A DNA stretch of 64,000 nucleotides from Colletotrichum lupini (GCF_023278565.1 NC_064675.1:1054001-1118000), one strand, 5' to 3'; shown: positions 1 through 13,797, counted from the stretch's first letter. The notes: generated from the sequence alone by a model not told the origin. Numbers and translations are program-made.

Positions 1-3000
1 TTTATAAAGTAAACTTACTAAATAAGAATAATTAAAATATTATAACTAGCTAGTTATAATAAGTATATTAATAAAAATTAAGGTTATAAGTACTAAATAA
101 ATAGTATCGTAATTATAAATAGCTTTTTTAAAACTATATTTATAAATTATAAAATAAGTAAGGCTTTAATAATTAATTATAGTTTTTATTAAAAAGAGTT
201 TTTAATAAAAATAGTTAAAAACGATCATAAGATTTAATACTAAGTTAATTATTAAAAAAGCTATAAAAAGTCTATCCTTAAGCCCGGCTTAAGTTTATAT
301 TATATATAAGTCCGTTCATAAATATATCTTTTATTAATAATTACTCTTATTCGTTAAGTAATCGCTTAATAAATATTGATAAGTAATTACTTAGAGTAAT
401 TATAATAATTATTTTATTATATAATTACTACTCTTTATTTATATATAACTTATTTATAGTTCTTTTATTTTATAAGAGTTACCCTATGTTCTTATACTCT
501 TATATATATAATGTATTATAGCCGCTATAAGCCTGCGGGGCGGGCCCTAGTTTTAATTATATATATTAAGTCGTAATAAATAAGAACCTATATAAGAATT
601 ATAAAGCTAAGAGATTTATAGTATATAAAAAGGCTTAATATTATAAGGATCTTATAAATACGACTTCGAAATTTATAATTTAAACGATCTTTTTATAGCC
701 CCTTTAACTGCCCCCTAAGTATTACTTAGGAATATAATATAGAGAACGGTTTAATAAAAAAAGAGGGGATTTAAAAATCTTAATAATATAAAGTTAAGAG
801 TATTACGGATTTTAGAAATTAATTTAAAAAAAAAAGTAACTATTTTAAAATAGTTTTATAACTTCTTATTAAAGTTATAATTAGCTTAAAAAAAGGCTAA
901 AAAAATATAGTTCTAAAGGGAAAAGAAAGAAATCTTTTAAAAGGCTACTAAGGAGCTCTTTTTTATATTAAACTCTTAGTACGTAATTATTAATTTTAAA
1001 GAATTAACTAAGTAATAAAAAGGATTATTAAAAAGTAATAATTACTTAATTATAATTAAGTTATAAAAAAGATTATTTAAAAAAATATAAAATAGGGTAC
1101 TAAGAAGCTATAAAAAGAAATCTCTAAAATATCTACTCTTATTAAGTACGAGTAATAAGTAATATTTTTAATAAGTTTTTAAAGCCCGCAATTTTTAAAA
1201 AAAGAGGGCTTAACTTCGCTAACCGTATTTAATAACTTATTTAGCTTTTTTATAAGCTACTTAGTATTTATATTTAACTATTTTTATAAAATACCGCCTT
1301 AAAAAAAATAGGTTGAAAAAGAAGCTATTTAGAAATTATAAAGAATACGAGGCTTAAAAAGCTGGAAATATATAAAATAATAAAAATTAATAACTAATAA
1401 AAATCCCAAAACTAATTACTATATTTCTTATAATAATATAAACGTTTATTACTATTATTAAAAAAAAGAATTATTAAAACTTACCTTTTTATATTAAGTA
1501 AAAAAGAGGATCTTAATAAGTATAATAACTAGCGATTTAAAAGGGTAATAGTAATTATTAAAAATAATAAAAACGAGAGTAATAATAAAATAGCGAGAAG
1601 AAATAAAAATCTCTTAGACCTTAATAAATTTATTAAGTAATAAAAGTACGGATTTATTATAACTAGTGCGCAGATTAAATATATTTTTATTAAAATTAAA
1701 TACGCTAGTAATTATTAATATAAGTATAAACTAAAATACGACGCTTAGTAAGTTAAAACTAAAAAAAAAGAATAAAACCTAATCTTAAATAGAATCCTAA
1801 TTTTTTATAAATAAATAAATATTGATTTAGATTATTAAGGGACGTAAATATATAAAATTATAAATTAGCTTAATAATAAGTAAATTAACGTGGTATTAAT
1901 CTATTTAACTAAGGTTTATAAAAAAAAGGGGCTATAGTAGTAACTTTTATTTTATAAAATCGTAAACGACCTTAGTTATTAACTAAACGAGTAGTTTATA
2001 AGCATAAGCCTAAGAATTATAAAAATAGTTAATAAATTCCTTTATAAATAAGGGGTATTATTAATATAATTCTAATTATAAGAACTATATAAAATATTAA
2101 TAACGACGATTATAAAAAAGAAATTTGTATTATAAAACTAAGTATAGGTTAATAGAGCGTATAATTACTTTAACGAATTTAAAAAAAAGGGAAATAACCT
2201 AGATTTCTTTTTTATAATTACTAACGGCAATCTATTAATATAAAAAGATATATAAAAATAAAGTCTAATATTAAAAATATAATAATTAATAATTCTACTT
2301 ATTTTAATTTATAACTCGTTATTATTATTAATACGGAATTTAGTACTAATTAATTAATAAAAAAAGAAATAAATAACTTAAAGTTATTAATAATACGTAA
2401 TAATATAGGGATCGTATATAAATACTAAAAATATAATAATAAATACGAAGTAATTTATAGACTTTAAAAAGATCTTTTTAAAAAAGAAATTATATTCTAA
2501 AAAGAAGTACGAGGTCTTATAAAAAACCCTAACGATATTTTATAATTATTATAAAAAAGTTAAAATTAGGGAATATTAGTACTATTCGGTAATTAATATC
2601 GTACTTATAAATAAAGCTTCTAATTACTATTATAAAATAGTATATAATTTTAATTAAACGACTTTTTTAGTATTATTAACGTAATCTAAAGCCGCTTTAA
2701 GATTTATAATAAGAACTTAGAGCTCTTATTTAAGCTATGAGCGATTTTTTTATATTTATAACTAGGATAATAAAAGGTAAATTGTAAATAAAAATCTTTG
2801 AAAAGCTTATTAATTAAATTAATAAGTTAATGAAAACCTAGCTAAATAAGAGAATAAATAAGTAAGAAGTTAGATATTTTTATATTATAGTTTAATATAT
2901 ATTAAAAATAGAAATAACCCTATATTAAGTACTTAAAAACTACGACACGCTTTATTTAAAACTAAGATCTAGTTTTAATATTAAAATAAAAATACTATAC

Positions 3001-4457
3001 TAAACCTATTTCTAAATATATAATAGCCCTTATTAATAATATTAAGTTAATCGAACGTATAATAAAAAAAGAAAAAGGTTAAATATAGTAATTATTAATA
3101 AAAAGGCTTAGATTTATTAAATAAGTAAAGATTTAATTTATAAATAAAATAATAAAAAAAGTAATATTATATTTATAAAAAGAATAAATATTAATTAAGT
3201 AACTATTTTAAAAAAGAGCGTACTAAATTAAATAAATAGTATAAAAAGTCGAGGGTAATAAATAATAAAACTAGCCCTCGTTAGTTTAACTAATTCCTTA
3301 TTATATATAAAAATAGATCTAGGGGTATAGAACTTAGTAAAAGTAGCTAAAATAATAGCTTAAAATATCCGCCCCCTATAAGAAATTTGAAAAATAAAGA
3401 AGATTTTACCCTTTATATTAATAAATTAAATTATAACGAAATTAGTAAAGTTAATTACTTTTTTTTTACTTCTTTAGTTTTTAAAAAATATATAAAGCTA
3501 AATAAATAAAAAGTAATAAAAGCTCTTAATAAGTAAGTTCTTATTTATAAATAGTAAGGGAAGGTCCTTTAAATAACAAATATAGAGGTAGTTAAAAAGG
3601 CGAATTTAATAGGGCTAAAGCCTATTCTCTTAATATTTAAAAAGAAAGCGCTATTTCTTTTAATATTTAAAAAAAAATATAATACTAAGTAAATCTAAGG
3701 GTAGCTAGAGGGGTCCTTTTTATATTACTTAGATTACTTAAATACTAAGCTTATATAAGTATTTTATATAAATAAAAAGTATAGTTTAAATATTTTTTTG
3801 AGATTATTTTAAATACTAGGGTATTATAATAATTAAAAGAAAAGGGTAATTCTAAGTTTTATAAAAAATCGTATTAATAATACTTAATATATTAATAATA
3901 AGTATTATAAAAATTAGCTTTAGCTTAAGTAAGGAAATTATCGCCCTAAGTATAATAAAAGTAAAAACGTACTTCGGAACGATAACTTTTTATATTTTAT
4001 TTATTAATACCCTATTTTTCTTATATTTAAAAATATAAATTAACTAAGTATTATATTTAATAATACGAGGAATAAAATCTTTAATAATAAGTATTTTGAA
4101 ATAGTTAAATAATAATAGGGGTATACGTTCATAAAGCTTATTAATAATACGAAGTTAATTAATTATTTAATAAAAAGTAAGTTTAGATACTTATATTAAA
4201 GATTTAAGTACTTATTAGTTACGAGGCTATATAACGTCTTAAAATAATTAAATAATAATAATATCGAAATAGGAGCGCTAGAATAGTTAATAAAGGTATA
4301 TTACTAATATTAAATAAATACATAGAGCCTACGCAAATTTGAATTTAAATTACGTAATAAGCTTAACTTTAATTAAGAAATCGTCGTTAATATTTTCTAT
4401 TCAAATAGTTAGCTAGTCCTATATATAATTAACGTAGCTATATTTTTTTAAATAAGG
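1..4457. repeat. RIP-degraded repeat block, left part
   Basis: Very AT-rich DNA in which CpA and TpG are nearly absent and TpA is everywhere; the remaining G and C sit mostly in CG, GC, GG or CC steps. This is what repeat-induced point mutation leaves in ascomycete repeats. There is no usable reading frame, and I could not identify a protein domain in this part. If the copia remnant that follows was as long as the intact element at 24634-31544, its 5' part should lie here, but that is inference from spacing. The left edge is outside the window. Confidence 0.85.
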
Positions 4458-4462
4458 TAATT

Positions 4463-4976
4463 TGTTACGAAGGTAACTTTGTTTACCTTATTATTCGCCT
4501 TATTATCAATATTACGTAAGCAAACTATATACTATATTAATCTACGATTTCTATAGATTATTATAGGTATTGATTATATAAGCAACACTGCTTATATAAG
4601 CTTACGTGAGCAATGGAAAGTACTGGAAGGTAACTAAATAATCTGGAATTTACTCGAGGCGGAATTACGTACTACGATTACGTATTCACTTACGTATACG
4701 CTTATTAATTATATTATAATTAATAAGTAATAGAATATTCTAGTAGGAGGTTTTTATGCCTATATATAGGCGTATATTTACCTACCTAGACCTTTCGTTA
4801 AGTAAGTAACTTCTCATATAGTAATTTAACTATATTACTCTCTTTATTACAAAAACCTCTTTTATATACGCTTATTTCCCCTATATTCATATATTCTTGC
4901 TTCTATATGAATATTTACTTTTTATATTCTTTATAAGAATATCCCGTATTACCTCGTTAAAGCTATACGTGTAAGA
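4463..4976. mobile_element. LTR-like insert, weakly RIPed (possible solo LTR)
   Basis: This segment stands out from its surroundings because CpA and TpG are still present. It starts with TGTTACGA, like many fungal LTRs, and is flanked by the pentamer TAATT on both sides (4458-4462 and 4977-4981), a possible target-site duplication. It does not end in the canonical CA, so the right border is uncertain, and a 5-bp match in AT-rich DNA can be chance. It contains a perfect 11-bp inverted repeat (4574-4599). No second copy was seen in the window. A solo LTR inserted after the neighbouring DNA was RIPed is the simplest reading. Confidence 0.4.
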
Positions 4977-5029
4977 TAATTCCTTTAGGATTTATAAATA
5001 AAAATAGTTTAAGTAGCCCTATAAAAAAG

Positions 5030-7832
5030 CTAGATTAATATATACTAGGGACTATTAAACGGTATTAAAACCGATACTAATATTAGTTTTAAATTAGTAA
5101 AATTTAGGGAAAATACGACGGCCTATAGTATATAGTTAAAAGTTATACTTATTAAAGCGTACTATAGTATTAAAAAAGTAAAAAGGGTATATTAGTAGTT
5201 AAAAAGGGCGTTTAGAATTATTAAAAAAGAAAATCCGGATTTTATTAATAACGAATACTTTTAGATAGTACTTAAATATTATAATAATATTATAGGGCCT
5301 AACGGGCTTATATTAATATTATTAGTATTTAGAATATAATTAAAAACGACTTTAGCCTCGCTATTATTACTAAATATAAACTAACGGGCCTAAGTAATTA
5401 AAAAAGTAATACGAGTACTACGTAAAATAAATATAAAAAAGTAAATTAATAAAGTAATTACTATACACAATAGGCCTAATATAGGGATTAATTTAGATAT
5501 ATTATTAAATCCGGATATTTAAATATAATACGAAACTATTTAATAATAAGCTAAGCTATATAAATTAATTTTTATTAACGAGCGCTCTTATATAGTTATA
5601 AAGGCTTATAACTAGCCCCTTGAGGTATTAATTATAATAATTAAATTATATTATATAGATCTTAGCGAGGTAATTTTTAATTTATAAAAAGAAAAAGAGC
5701 TAAGGGAAATTATATAACCCGTAATAAAAGTATAAGAAATTATTTTTAATAAGATTATTATAATAGTATTAATAAATAACGAGAAAAAGGAAATTATTAA
5801 AAAGGTATTAATATTACTAGCGAGACGTTACAAAAGATTATAATAATAAGTCCTAACGTAATAATTTATTATTAATAACGAGGTAATTAATACTTTTTAT
5901 ATAATAAAAGAGAAATCTAATTTTAAATTAGTAATTAAACTATATAAAAAAGGCGTAATTATAATTACTAAAAAGCTATATAAGGGATTAGATCTTATTA
6001 AAATAAATACTCTTCGTAATCGAGGGGTTTATTAATTTATCTTCTATAACTTAGAGAAATATATAAACTTTTATATATTTAAATTATAAATAGTATATAA
6101 AATTAAAGAAAAAGGAATACCCTAACTATATAAAAAGTCTAAGTATATAATTTAGGGGTATAGTAACGTTAAAAAGGCGACGCTACTTATATAATTACTT
6201 ATAATATAGCGCTATAACTAACGGTTAATAATAATATTAATAATATTATTATAAAAAAAGGGATACGAGATTTAAAGCCGTAATATTACTTAGGCCTATA
6301 CCTAATCGGCTATAGGGCTTATAAAGAAAATCCTAGCTTATTTACTAAAAGAAATAGCTAATAAGTACTTAAAAAGTACGATTATTAAAGTACTTAAGTT
6401 ACTATATAAGCTCGCAAAATCGGGTACTTATTAATAAGCTACTTACTACGATTTTTATATTAATTAATTATTAATAATTATATTTACGTACGACCTATAT
6501 TTATTAATTTCTAAGTATAAAAGTAATTAATTTAAGATCGTTAGAATATAAATTAATAATATATTAAGCCTATTTAATATTGATTTTATAAAAAGGAAGG
6601 ATAAGGAGTTTTAAAAAGCGGGCTTTGTAATAAAATTCAAAAAGGTCCTTATAATAAATACCCCCCTAGTATTTAATAATAAAATTCTTATTATTAAAAA
6701 GGAACCTATCGTTTTTTATTAAAAGGGGTAAAATAAAAAAATTAACTTTATTAATCTAAATATAATTAATATTAAAAAGTAATATAAAACTAAGCTCGTA
6801 TAAGGGGTATATATTACGAGTATTTATTAGCCCGAGGTAACTTTTAATTACATTAAAATAATATAAGCTATAAATTTAACTAAATAAGCTATTAAAATAC
6901 TTAATAAATAGCTTAAATAATAATAAACGAATCTTAATTAAGGCCTCGTTTATTACTTAATTAACTTTATAATTAATAAGCTCTACGTCTTCGTTAATAA
7001 GTTATTTATAAATAATAACGACTTTATTTTATAATTAGGGTATATTATTATCTTAGTTAATAAAAATATAAGTAAAAGCGAATTTACTATATATAGTACT
7101 ATAATTTATTAATTATTAATTAAAAGTAAGTAAATAACGAGAAATATACTTATATTAAAAGTTTATAATATAGTTAACGGCGTTAATCTTACCTATATAA
7201 TTTTAATAATACTAAAGAGGATTACTAATTAACTTAGCTTTCTACCGATTTTAATAATTATTTATATTAATTTTTACTCGTTATATAAATACCTTATTAA
7301 ATTAAAAAAAAAAGGCTTATAATTAATATTATAGCTCTTAAATAATCGTATAAAAAGTACGAGATACTCGAGATTTATTAGATTAATAATAAAAATAACC
7401 TCGTAAACGCTTTTATAAAAGTAGTATTTAATAAGGGGTTAGAGTAATTTATAAATAATAAAAAAGTTATTATATAAATAAAAGGATAGGTTATATAAAA
7501 AAAATAAAAGAAATAAGAAAAGGAGACGACTTAGTAAACGGGCCCGAGGTTAAATTATATTTCTAAGTATAATAATTAAATTAATAAAAAAAAGAGAAAG
7601 TTAGTATTAGATTAAAAATCTAATTTAACCGTAGTATATAACTAACTATATAGGGGCTAATTAAGGGCCTTATTTATAATTATCGTAGCTAGCCTAACTT
7701 ACGGTTAGAACCTCCTTTTTATACTTATTACGCAAATATTTATATAGTTTAATTAATCTTTTTATTAACTACGGTTCGAACTAACTACCCTATAATAGGG
7801 ATATTAATAGCTAATATTTATCTAAGATTCCA
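5030..7832 (+). mobile_element. Ty1/copia retrotransposon remnant (integrase to RNase H), RIPed
   Basis: Translating the + strand through its many stops gives successive pieces of a fungal copia polyprotein. Around 5110-5340 there is the end of integrase, with a degraded version of the NDTxGPxGLVPTLLVFG stretch. Around 6650-6900 there is the segment before RNase H, including a degraded GAYIxSIxQPE motif. At 6960-7500 the RNase H part follows, with remnants of LFVFVN..F.NN, LGYIIIL and SLYKYLIKL. The same motifs in the same order and strand occur in the element at 24634-31544. RIP-type transitions have destroyed all frames. The 3' LTR probably lies in about 7590-7832, where RIPed DNA meets ordinary DNA, but I could not pair it with a 5' copy. 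Confidence 0.7.
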
Positions 7833-8605
7833 TTATGACACTTATACCGTCCACAAGGACGTTCTCAATAGTAATTCAGTAGTTGGTCAGTGAGCCGCGG
7901 TTAGCACTGCTAACCTGATAGATGCTGCCTCCGATCCTTCCTGACGGTTTCATGCGAACAGTTACATTTCCAATAGCTTGAGTAAGGCAAGGCTGTTATG
8001 CATACCGATCCCTACGTGCCGGCATGGTGTCTAAGCGTACACCTGGCAAGGCCTATGGAGCCTAATGGTCACTTGTTCAATCTCAGCCGCTAGCATCTGC
8101 TTTAACCACGCGTGGGGATGTTAGGGCACCCTGTACGGGGACGCCAGGATTTTATCATATTCAGGCCAAGAGAATGTGAAAAATTCGACGGAATGAATGT
8201 CCAGCCTAGCACTGGGCAGGAATGGTTGTGTACGCAGCTTTTCATGTACGAAGATAATAGGGAAAACAGCTTTTGAGTAAGAAGGAATGTCTGAAAGCGT
8301 CACCATGTCGAAAGCTTTCACTGCGTGAATTGATGTATTACTGTATGACTGGTGTATTATATTCCTTGACCTTCTCAAGGCCATGACCAGAAGGGGTCAC
8401 AGTCAAAATCCCGGACAATGCTCCTGGAGTTGAAGAAACAACATCTGATTTCCTCTAACATACGTAGCCTGCATCCTTTGGCCTTAAGGTAAGCTGGGCA
8501 TGCAATGTTGCGCATTTTACATTGTGATATCGTGCCCCAACTACGTAAAATCCCACCTCACGGTCTAAGCAAATCATATTCTTTTGCGAGTCTCTGGAAT
8601 TTTCC
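7833..8605. other. Intergenic, no gene seen
   Basis: Base composition returns abruptly to normal here. Only short unsupported reading frames are present; the end holds the 3' flank of the MBL-fold gene. Confidence 0.6.
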
Positions 8606-9662
8606 TTAGAGCTTCCAGCCCTCAAGCTCGGCGGTGTTGTTATATGAGGCAAGGTGAACATAGTGAACCTGACGAGTGCCGTTGCGGCCGAACTGGTCTC
8701 CGCTAATGTCAACGAGCGTCTTGGAGGTCTGGGACGTGCCGTTGAGCAGGCCGGGGAACGCGCCGTCCAGCATGCCGACAATATCCGCGGGCGTAAAGAA
8801 GTCCAAACCCTTAGCTTCGATCTCCTTCTGGAAGAAGGACACGTATCTGCGGGAATGCTCGACGTCGACGGACGGTCCGAAACCCTCGACAGATAGGGCA
8901 TGACCGGGGATGATGACAGCCGGCTTGAGGTGCTGAATGAAGTCTAGGGTCGAGAGCCAGGCGGAGGTCAGCGCGGGGGAGAGCAAGTCGGCGAGCCAGA
9001 GATGGACGGTGTGACTATAGACAGAGTCGCCGGCAATGAGGGTCTTGATGGAGGGTATCCAGAAGAGGGTCTCGTCGATGGTGTCGGCAACCAGAGGACT
9101 CAGGAGCTCGATGGGCTCGTTCTCGTTGCCAGGCAGGGCGAAAAAGGTAAAGTCATAGGGAGTTGGGACAGTGGCCTTTTCGACCACAGCGTCGGCTCCA
9201 AGGATGCCGCTCCAGACTTTCAGCTGTAGAGGGGAACTGTGTTAGCGACTCTAGTCTTCAAGTTGGAGGTAGAAAAGGGAATTGCCCTGATTTCACCTTT
9301 TCCTCAACTTCATTCTTGATTAGGGCCACAGCCTTAGAGTTGGCGTAATACTTTGTTTCGGGAAAGTGAGCTAGGAACGCGGAACCGCTGAGGTAGTGGT
9401 CGGGGTGGAAATGTGTGGTAAAGGCGGCCACTAGGGGCTTGTCGGTGGTCTTGACCACCCAGGCCGCGAGCTCCTCGGCCTGCGGAACCGCGAGGGGCAT
9501 GTCGATAAGCAAAGCCGCCTCGGAGCCAATAATCAAGGAAGAGACCATGTCAAGAGACGGGCCCGAACTGATGAAATTCTCGACTCGCAGGACCGAAGAG
9601 CATACTGCGCGAACGGCAAGTGCCCGCGAGAGCGCGAGGGCCATGAGGTTGAAAGACTTCAT
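8606..9662 (-). CDS. Metallo-beta-lactamase-fold hydrolase
   Basis: Two exons, 9662-9297 and 9223-8606, with a 73-bp intron (GTGAAA...CTACAG, phase 0), give about 327 residues. The MBL signature HFHPDH (HxHxDH) is at residues 84-89, followed in exon 2 by a GDSVYSH motif and IPGH, as expected for the dinuclear-zinc hydrolase fold. The start at 9662 gives a protein beginning MKSFNLMALALSR with a hydrophobic, signal-like N-terminus; an in-frame ATG at 9743 would add 27 residues. The substrate cannot be read from the sequence; fungal relatives include lactonases, thioesterases and detoxifying hydrolases. It appears intact, unlike the next gene. It is the first gene after the RIPed block and is divergent from the broken reductase at 10475. 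Confidence 0.85.
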
Positions 9663-10474
9663 GGTGCCTGTATTCATGGAGCGAAGCGATAACTTCAGGA
9701 TTGAGAAATAGTTTATTGGGAAAGACGAGTAAGCGTTGTGCAATCCATATTCAGATGGAATTGCCTTTCGCTTAATACTTCAGCGGCCGCTTGAAATCCT
9801 CGTAACTGGCATTATTGCCAAGCTTAATTTTTGATTACATATTGATGGCAGTACAATCCCCGGAGTCACCGACCAAGTGGAAAACTTCTCGTCGAGATAT
9901 TCTCTTCACGCGGTTTTCGAGCTGTTGGTCGGACGGTTGCAGAAAAGTGCCGGTTGTACAAATCGAAAAATGGGCACACTTAGTCAGAGCCAGTCCAAAG
10001 ACTTGAGGTTGATGGAGCTTGTGCAAGGCCACGCACCCAGGTAGTGTGGACCTGCCCCATGCCAAGCACTGTCACAGGAATCTCGATAGTCTCATTGCTG
10101 GCATCCTCTAGAAGTGCACTGGCGAATTTCAAGGCACGCTATGTAGATAGTCAAAATTCCAGTTTGTTCTATGGTCCAGCTTGGTAATGGCACCCATCGC
10201 CTGGGGTGTTTGCCGCGCAATTGCCACGATACGAACCTTCTATCATGACTCTGTTTTCGCAATCTTCAAGTGACGTAGAGACGGCGGAGGAATTCCGCCC
10301 TAAAGCCATACGATATAAAGAGACCGAACGAATCCTGGATCCACGATTGGTACTGCCCAACTCGATCTGCAATTCCTATGAGCTCGATTGCATCTCATAT
10401 AAGACGGACTTTCCACGGACTCTCGCTACACTGTCAAAATTTACTTCAAAAATACCAGATCTTATCGAATCACA
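9663..10474. promoter_or_regulatory. Shared upstream region of two divergent genes
   Basis: This 0.8-kb interval separates the starts of the MBL-fold gene and the reductase pseudogene, so it must hold both promoters. Reading frames inside it show no recognisable domain. I see no defined operator. Confidence 0.4.
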
Positions 10475-11660
10475 ATGGCGCAAAATCAAGCAGTCAAGAC
10501 TGTTTCCGCTGGAAATGCCCAGGTGGTCGACGTCCTCGTCCCAGGCCTGCCAGCGGCTGACTACCTTCTCGTCAAAACCTCTGCTGTGGCAATCAATCCT
10601 ACAGACTGGAAGCACGTGGAAGCCGCCGACCACGCTGGCTGTGTCGGTAGTTGGGTGGGCTGCGACTATTCCGGCGTCGTGGTCGAAGTTGGGCCTGGTG
10701 TCACCAAGGGCTTCAAGGTGGGCGATCGGATTTGCGGCCCAGTTAATGGCTCGTGCGTCTCTGTCTTTTTTTGAGAAAAGTTCAATACGATGTGCTGACA
10801 GGAGTAAGGAACGCGTTGAGAGAAGTTGATGGCAGCTTCGCAAGGTATATTGTTGTGAAGAGTGATCTGCAGATTCTCATCCCCGACAACCTTTCTGATG
10901 AACAGGCTGCTACCCTCGGCATTGCTATTACCACCGTCGTGCGTACAGCTCAAGAATGTTCCTCTTGTAAGATAACAGTGGCTAATGCGAGAAACGCATT
11001 CGTTAGGGTCAAGCTCTGTATCAGACGCTCAAGCTTCCACTGCCCACATAGCCCGCCGAAAAGTCTGCGCCTATTTTGATCAACGGTGGAAGCACCGCCA
11101 TGGGCATCTTTGGCATCCAGTACGCTAAGCTTTCCGGCTTCAGCGTCATCACTACAGCCTCGCCACACAACTTTAACTTTGTCAAGTCGCTCGGCGCTGA
11201 CATCGTCTTCGACTACCGGATCCCTACCGTGAGCAAGGATATCCGGGAGTATACTCAAAACGGCTTAACACTCGCATGGGATTGCCAGAGCACCGAAGAG
11301 TCTGGTATCCTCTGCGCCAAGGCGCTGTCGACCAAGGGCGGCTCGATCGCTAACCTGTTGCCCATCTCAGCCGGGAAGGGGCTGCAAGCCAACCCTCACG
11401 TCAAGATCGGGACGAGTTTGTACTACACCGTCTTCGGTGAGCCCTTTGGCTTCTTCCAGACGTATGAGGCCAATGCTCAAGACCTGGAGTTTGGCAAGAT
11501 GTTTTGGGAGCTGAGTCGTGGACTGCTGGCGAACGGCAAGGTGAAGCCGCCCCCTGTGATATTGAACAAAGGCGGCAGCGGGCTGCAGGGAGTCTTGGTC
11601 GGCTTGCAGGAGTCCAAGTCGGGCAAGGTCAGCGGCGGGAAATTGGTGTACACACTTTGA
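10475..11660 (+). pseudogene. Zinc-type medium-chain (enoyl reductase-like) dehydrogenase, one nonsense codon
   Basis: Three exons, 10475-10752, 10809-10938 and 11007-11660, join in phase with GT...AG introns of 56 and 68 bp and would encode 353 residues of the fungal medium-chain dehydrogenase group that includes trans-acting enoyl reductases. Visible family features are the NPTDWKH segment, GCDYSGVVVEVG, and the nucleotide-binding stretch INGGSTAMGIFGIQYAK. In exon 3 codon 151 is TAG (11049-11051), between LKLPLPT and PAEKSAP, while everything before and after is open and family-like. A CAG-to-TAG change would be a CpA-to-TpA transition; GAG-to-TAG is also possible. As read, the product stops before the NADPH-binding domain. 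A sequencing error or an unrecognised intron is less likely but not excluded. It may once have worked with the other enzymes of this block. Confidence 0.8.
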
Positions 11661-13560
11661 GAGACGTCGGGTCGATAATGTTGACAATGTGCACGTACGA
11701 AGTGTAGGCGTGGATACTTCAAGTATCTAGGGCGAACGTTATCCGAAGTCCACTTCTTACAGGCGCATGCATCTCTATAACTGGTTTGGTCGAGGACAAA
11801 CTTCTAGTCTTTCGACGCCCCACTCGGTAGAAAGGAGATATCTCCAATGCAATCTTTGTTTACCTGACTATCTCTATATCGTGGCAATACGTGTCTTGCC
11901 TAGACCGTCAACGCCATTTGACGTTGGATTCAGCGAGTAAAACTCACTTTCGTAAGCAGATTGACAAGCCGACTCCTATGTGGGCAATCTTGTAGCCAAG
12001 TTCGCCGTCGACTAGGGCTTTCGCTTACCAAGAACCATGATGTTAATAATTCAAGCTTTTGTTGTGACTTTTACCCATACAGCAGTAGACGGATGTATAA
12101 TCGTACCGAGGTCGTTACTTTCCGACCATCGGTGTTGACCAGAGTGTATCACCCGTGAGAGTGCTTAGGTTTTCCCTATCCGTAATGGGTAATTCGAACC
12201 CCTCATGAGTCTGTTATGCCTTATCAGTACATCTCTATGGAGTCAGTGTGGACCTCAACATGATGTGCTGCAAACGACTTTTCCTGTAACTCAGAGCTTT
12301 ACGGCGGAATATTGCCCGATTAAGGTGATCGGCATGATGGTGCTTCCCCCCCCCCCCCAACGCCACGTGCATCTTACTTTGCCTTTTTACAACGGGACAT
12401 TTAGTACATGCACAAGCCGGAGAAAACATCGGAGTAGTTATTAGTAATGCCCCGAAGCAGAAAAATGTGATGGCTTGGACGTCCATTATCCCATCAACTG
12501 CGGGATAACGTCGGTACATAGCTACGTACCTCTTGTATCACTCTATGGTAATCCGAATTGCTGCTATTTAACTCCCATCTGATACACTTAACTCTAAAAT
12601 TCGGCTGTCAGAGAAAACTGGAGGCTGATGTACCGAAGTCATCTCGCAGTTGATGGAATAATGCAGGTGCCACAGCACACCTCTGAAGTAAACAGGAACG
12701 AGATCGAATGAATTCGGTTCGAGTAGATAGCTGCCAGGGAGGTGATAATGGAGATTCCAAGGCCAGTGGTGAGTTTCTGAAGCTAACACGGACTTTTGAC
12801 TACAGATTAGATGACTGAACACGTAGCTAAGGAAGGAAGGAGGTCCACGTAAGGTGGTGGGGTATTGCTGAGGCTTGTCATCCCACTCTCCAACGCGAAT
12901 CATGCAACCTTTGTCGCTTTCATCGCGGCTGACATGCGACTGATTCGGAGATTGATAGCAACCATCAAAATATCAGCCTTGCCGCTCAGTGGCAAAGCCA
13001 TAACTCCTAGAGTGCGATATAGTTTGGATGGAACTTTTTGGTTGTAGGTAAGACCATTATGTTTGGAGCTTTAGGTTTGTGCGACCATGAATTCAAGGAA
13101 TGATTCTGGCGCGAGTATTCCCGAGAAAGTAGTTGCCGTTTTGAAAAGAGCATACCTTGGTCACCGATGCCGAAATAGCATGCAAAGTTGAATACAGGAT
13201 ATTCTAGATTGACGGTCGGAGCAAAAGCATAGTACCTGATGGGACAAGGTGTTGTTAAAAGCCACGGGAACGCATGACAGCATGAATTACGTGGAAGTTG
13301 TCCTTCACTATGCATGCTTTGAAGTTCAAGTATACATCAGCGGTGAATAAATTCTGTGCGATCCGGCGGTGCGGGAAGATTGGTAGCCATATGGCCGGCA
13401 CCGTGGAGATAGGCCGGCTAAGGGAGCCGATGCTGACGGCGGAGTTTGAATGGCTGCGGAATTGCGGAACCCCGCCAGCCTCCAGCGTGGATGTGGCATA
13501 TCCTTCAGCAATGGGTCATTCACCAATTAAATTCCACTGGCGGAGGTTTTGGAAAACGTC
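11661..13560. other. Intergenic, no gene recognised
   Basis: About 1.9 kb with only short, mutually overlapping frames and no domain I recognise. A run of about twelve C residues lies near 12346. Composition is normal, not RIPed. Confidence 0.5.
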
Positions 13561-13797
13561 CTAAAACGAATGAAGTGGCTTGCTATGCCGTTTGAAGTGA
13601 ATCCCGCGTATCCCGCTTCGTCGATGTATGGCACCACGACGACCGGAAACGATGTCAATGAGCAAGAGATAGCGGATTATGGAGCGGAGATGTCCCTTCA
13701 CTGCCTCACAAAGCTGACGGACTTTGGTGTCTGCACTTTTGTCAAGTATAAGAGGCTCCTTGAACTCTAGAGACTCAAGTTTGAACTTAGAGGCCAT
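13561..13797 (-). other. Short ORF divergent from the NmrA-like gene (possible gene remnant)
   Basis: A 78-codon frame starts with ATG at 13797, 75 bp from the divergent start at 13872, and begins with a plausible coding stretch (MASKFKLESLEFKEP). A second frame on the same strand continues with protein-like sequence (VVVPYIDEAGYAGFTSNG, about 13630-13580) before hitting a stop. The change of frame could mark a missed intron or a frameshift in a decayed gene. I do not recognise the family, and it may not be a gene. Confidence 0.25.

Noticed and set aside
10206..10829. 207-codon + strand frame covering the reductase start
   Set aside because: Out of frame with the recognisable reductase domains, which are supported by family motifs.
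12340..12360. Poly-C run as a functional element
   Set aside because: A homopolymer alone, with no associated gene signal; likely variable or error-prone.
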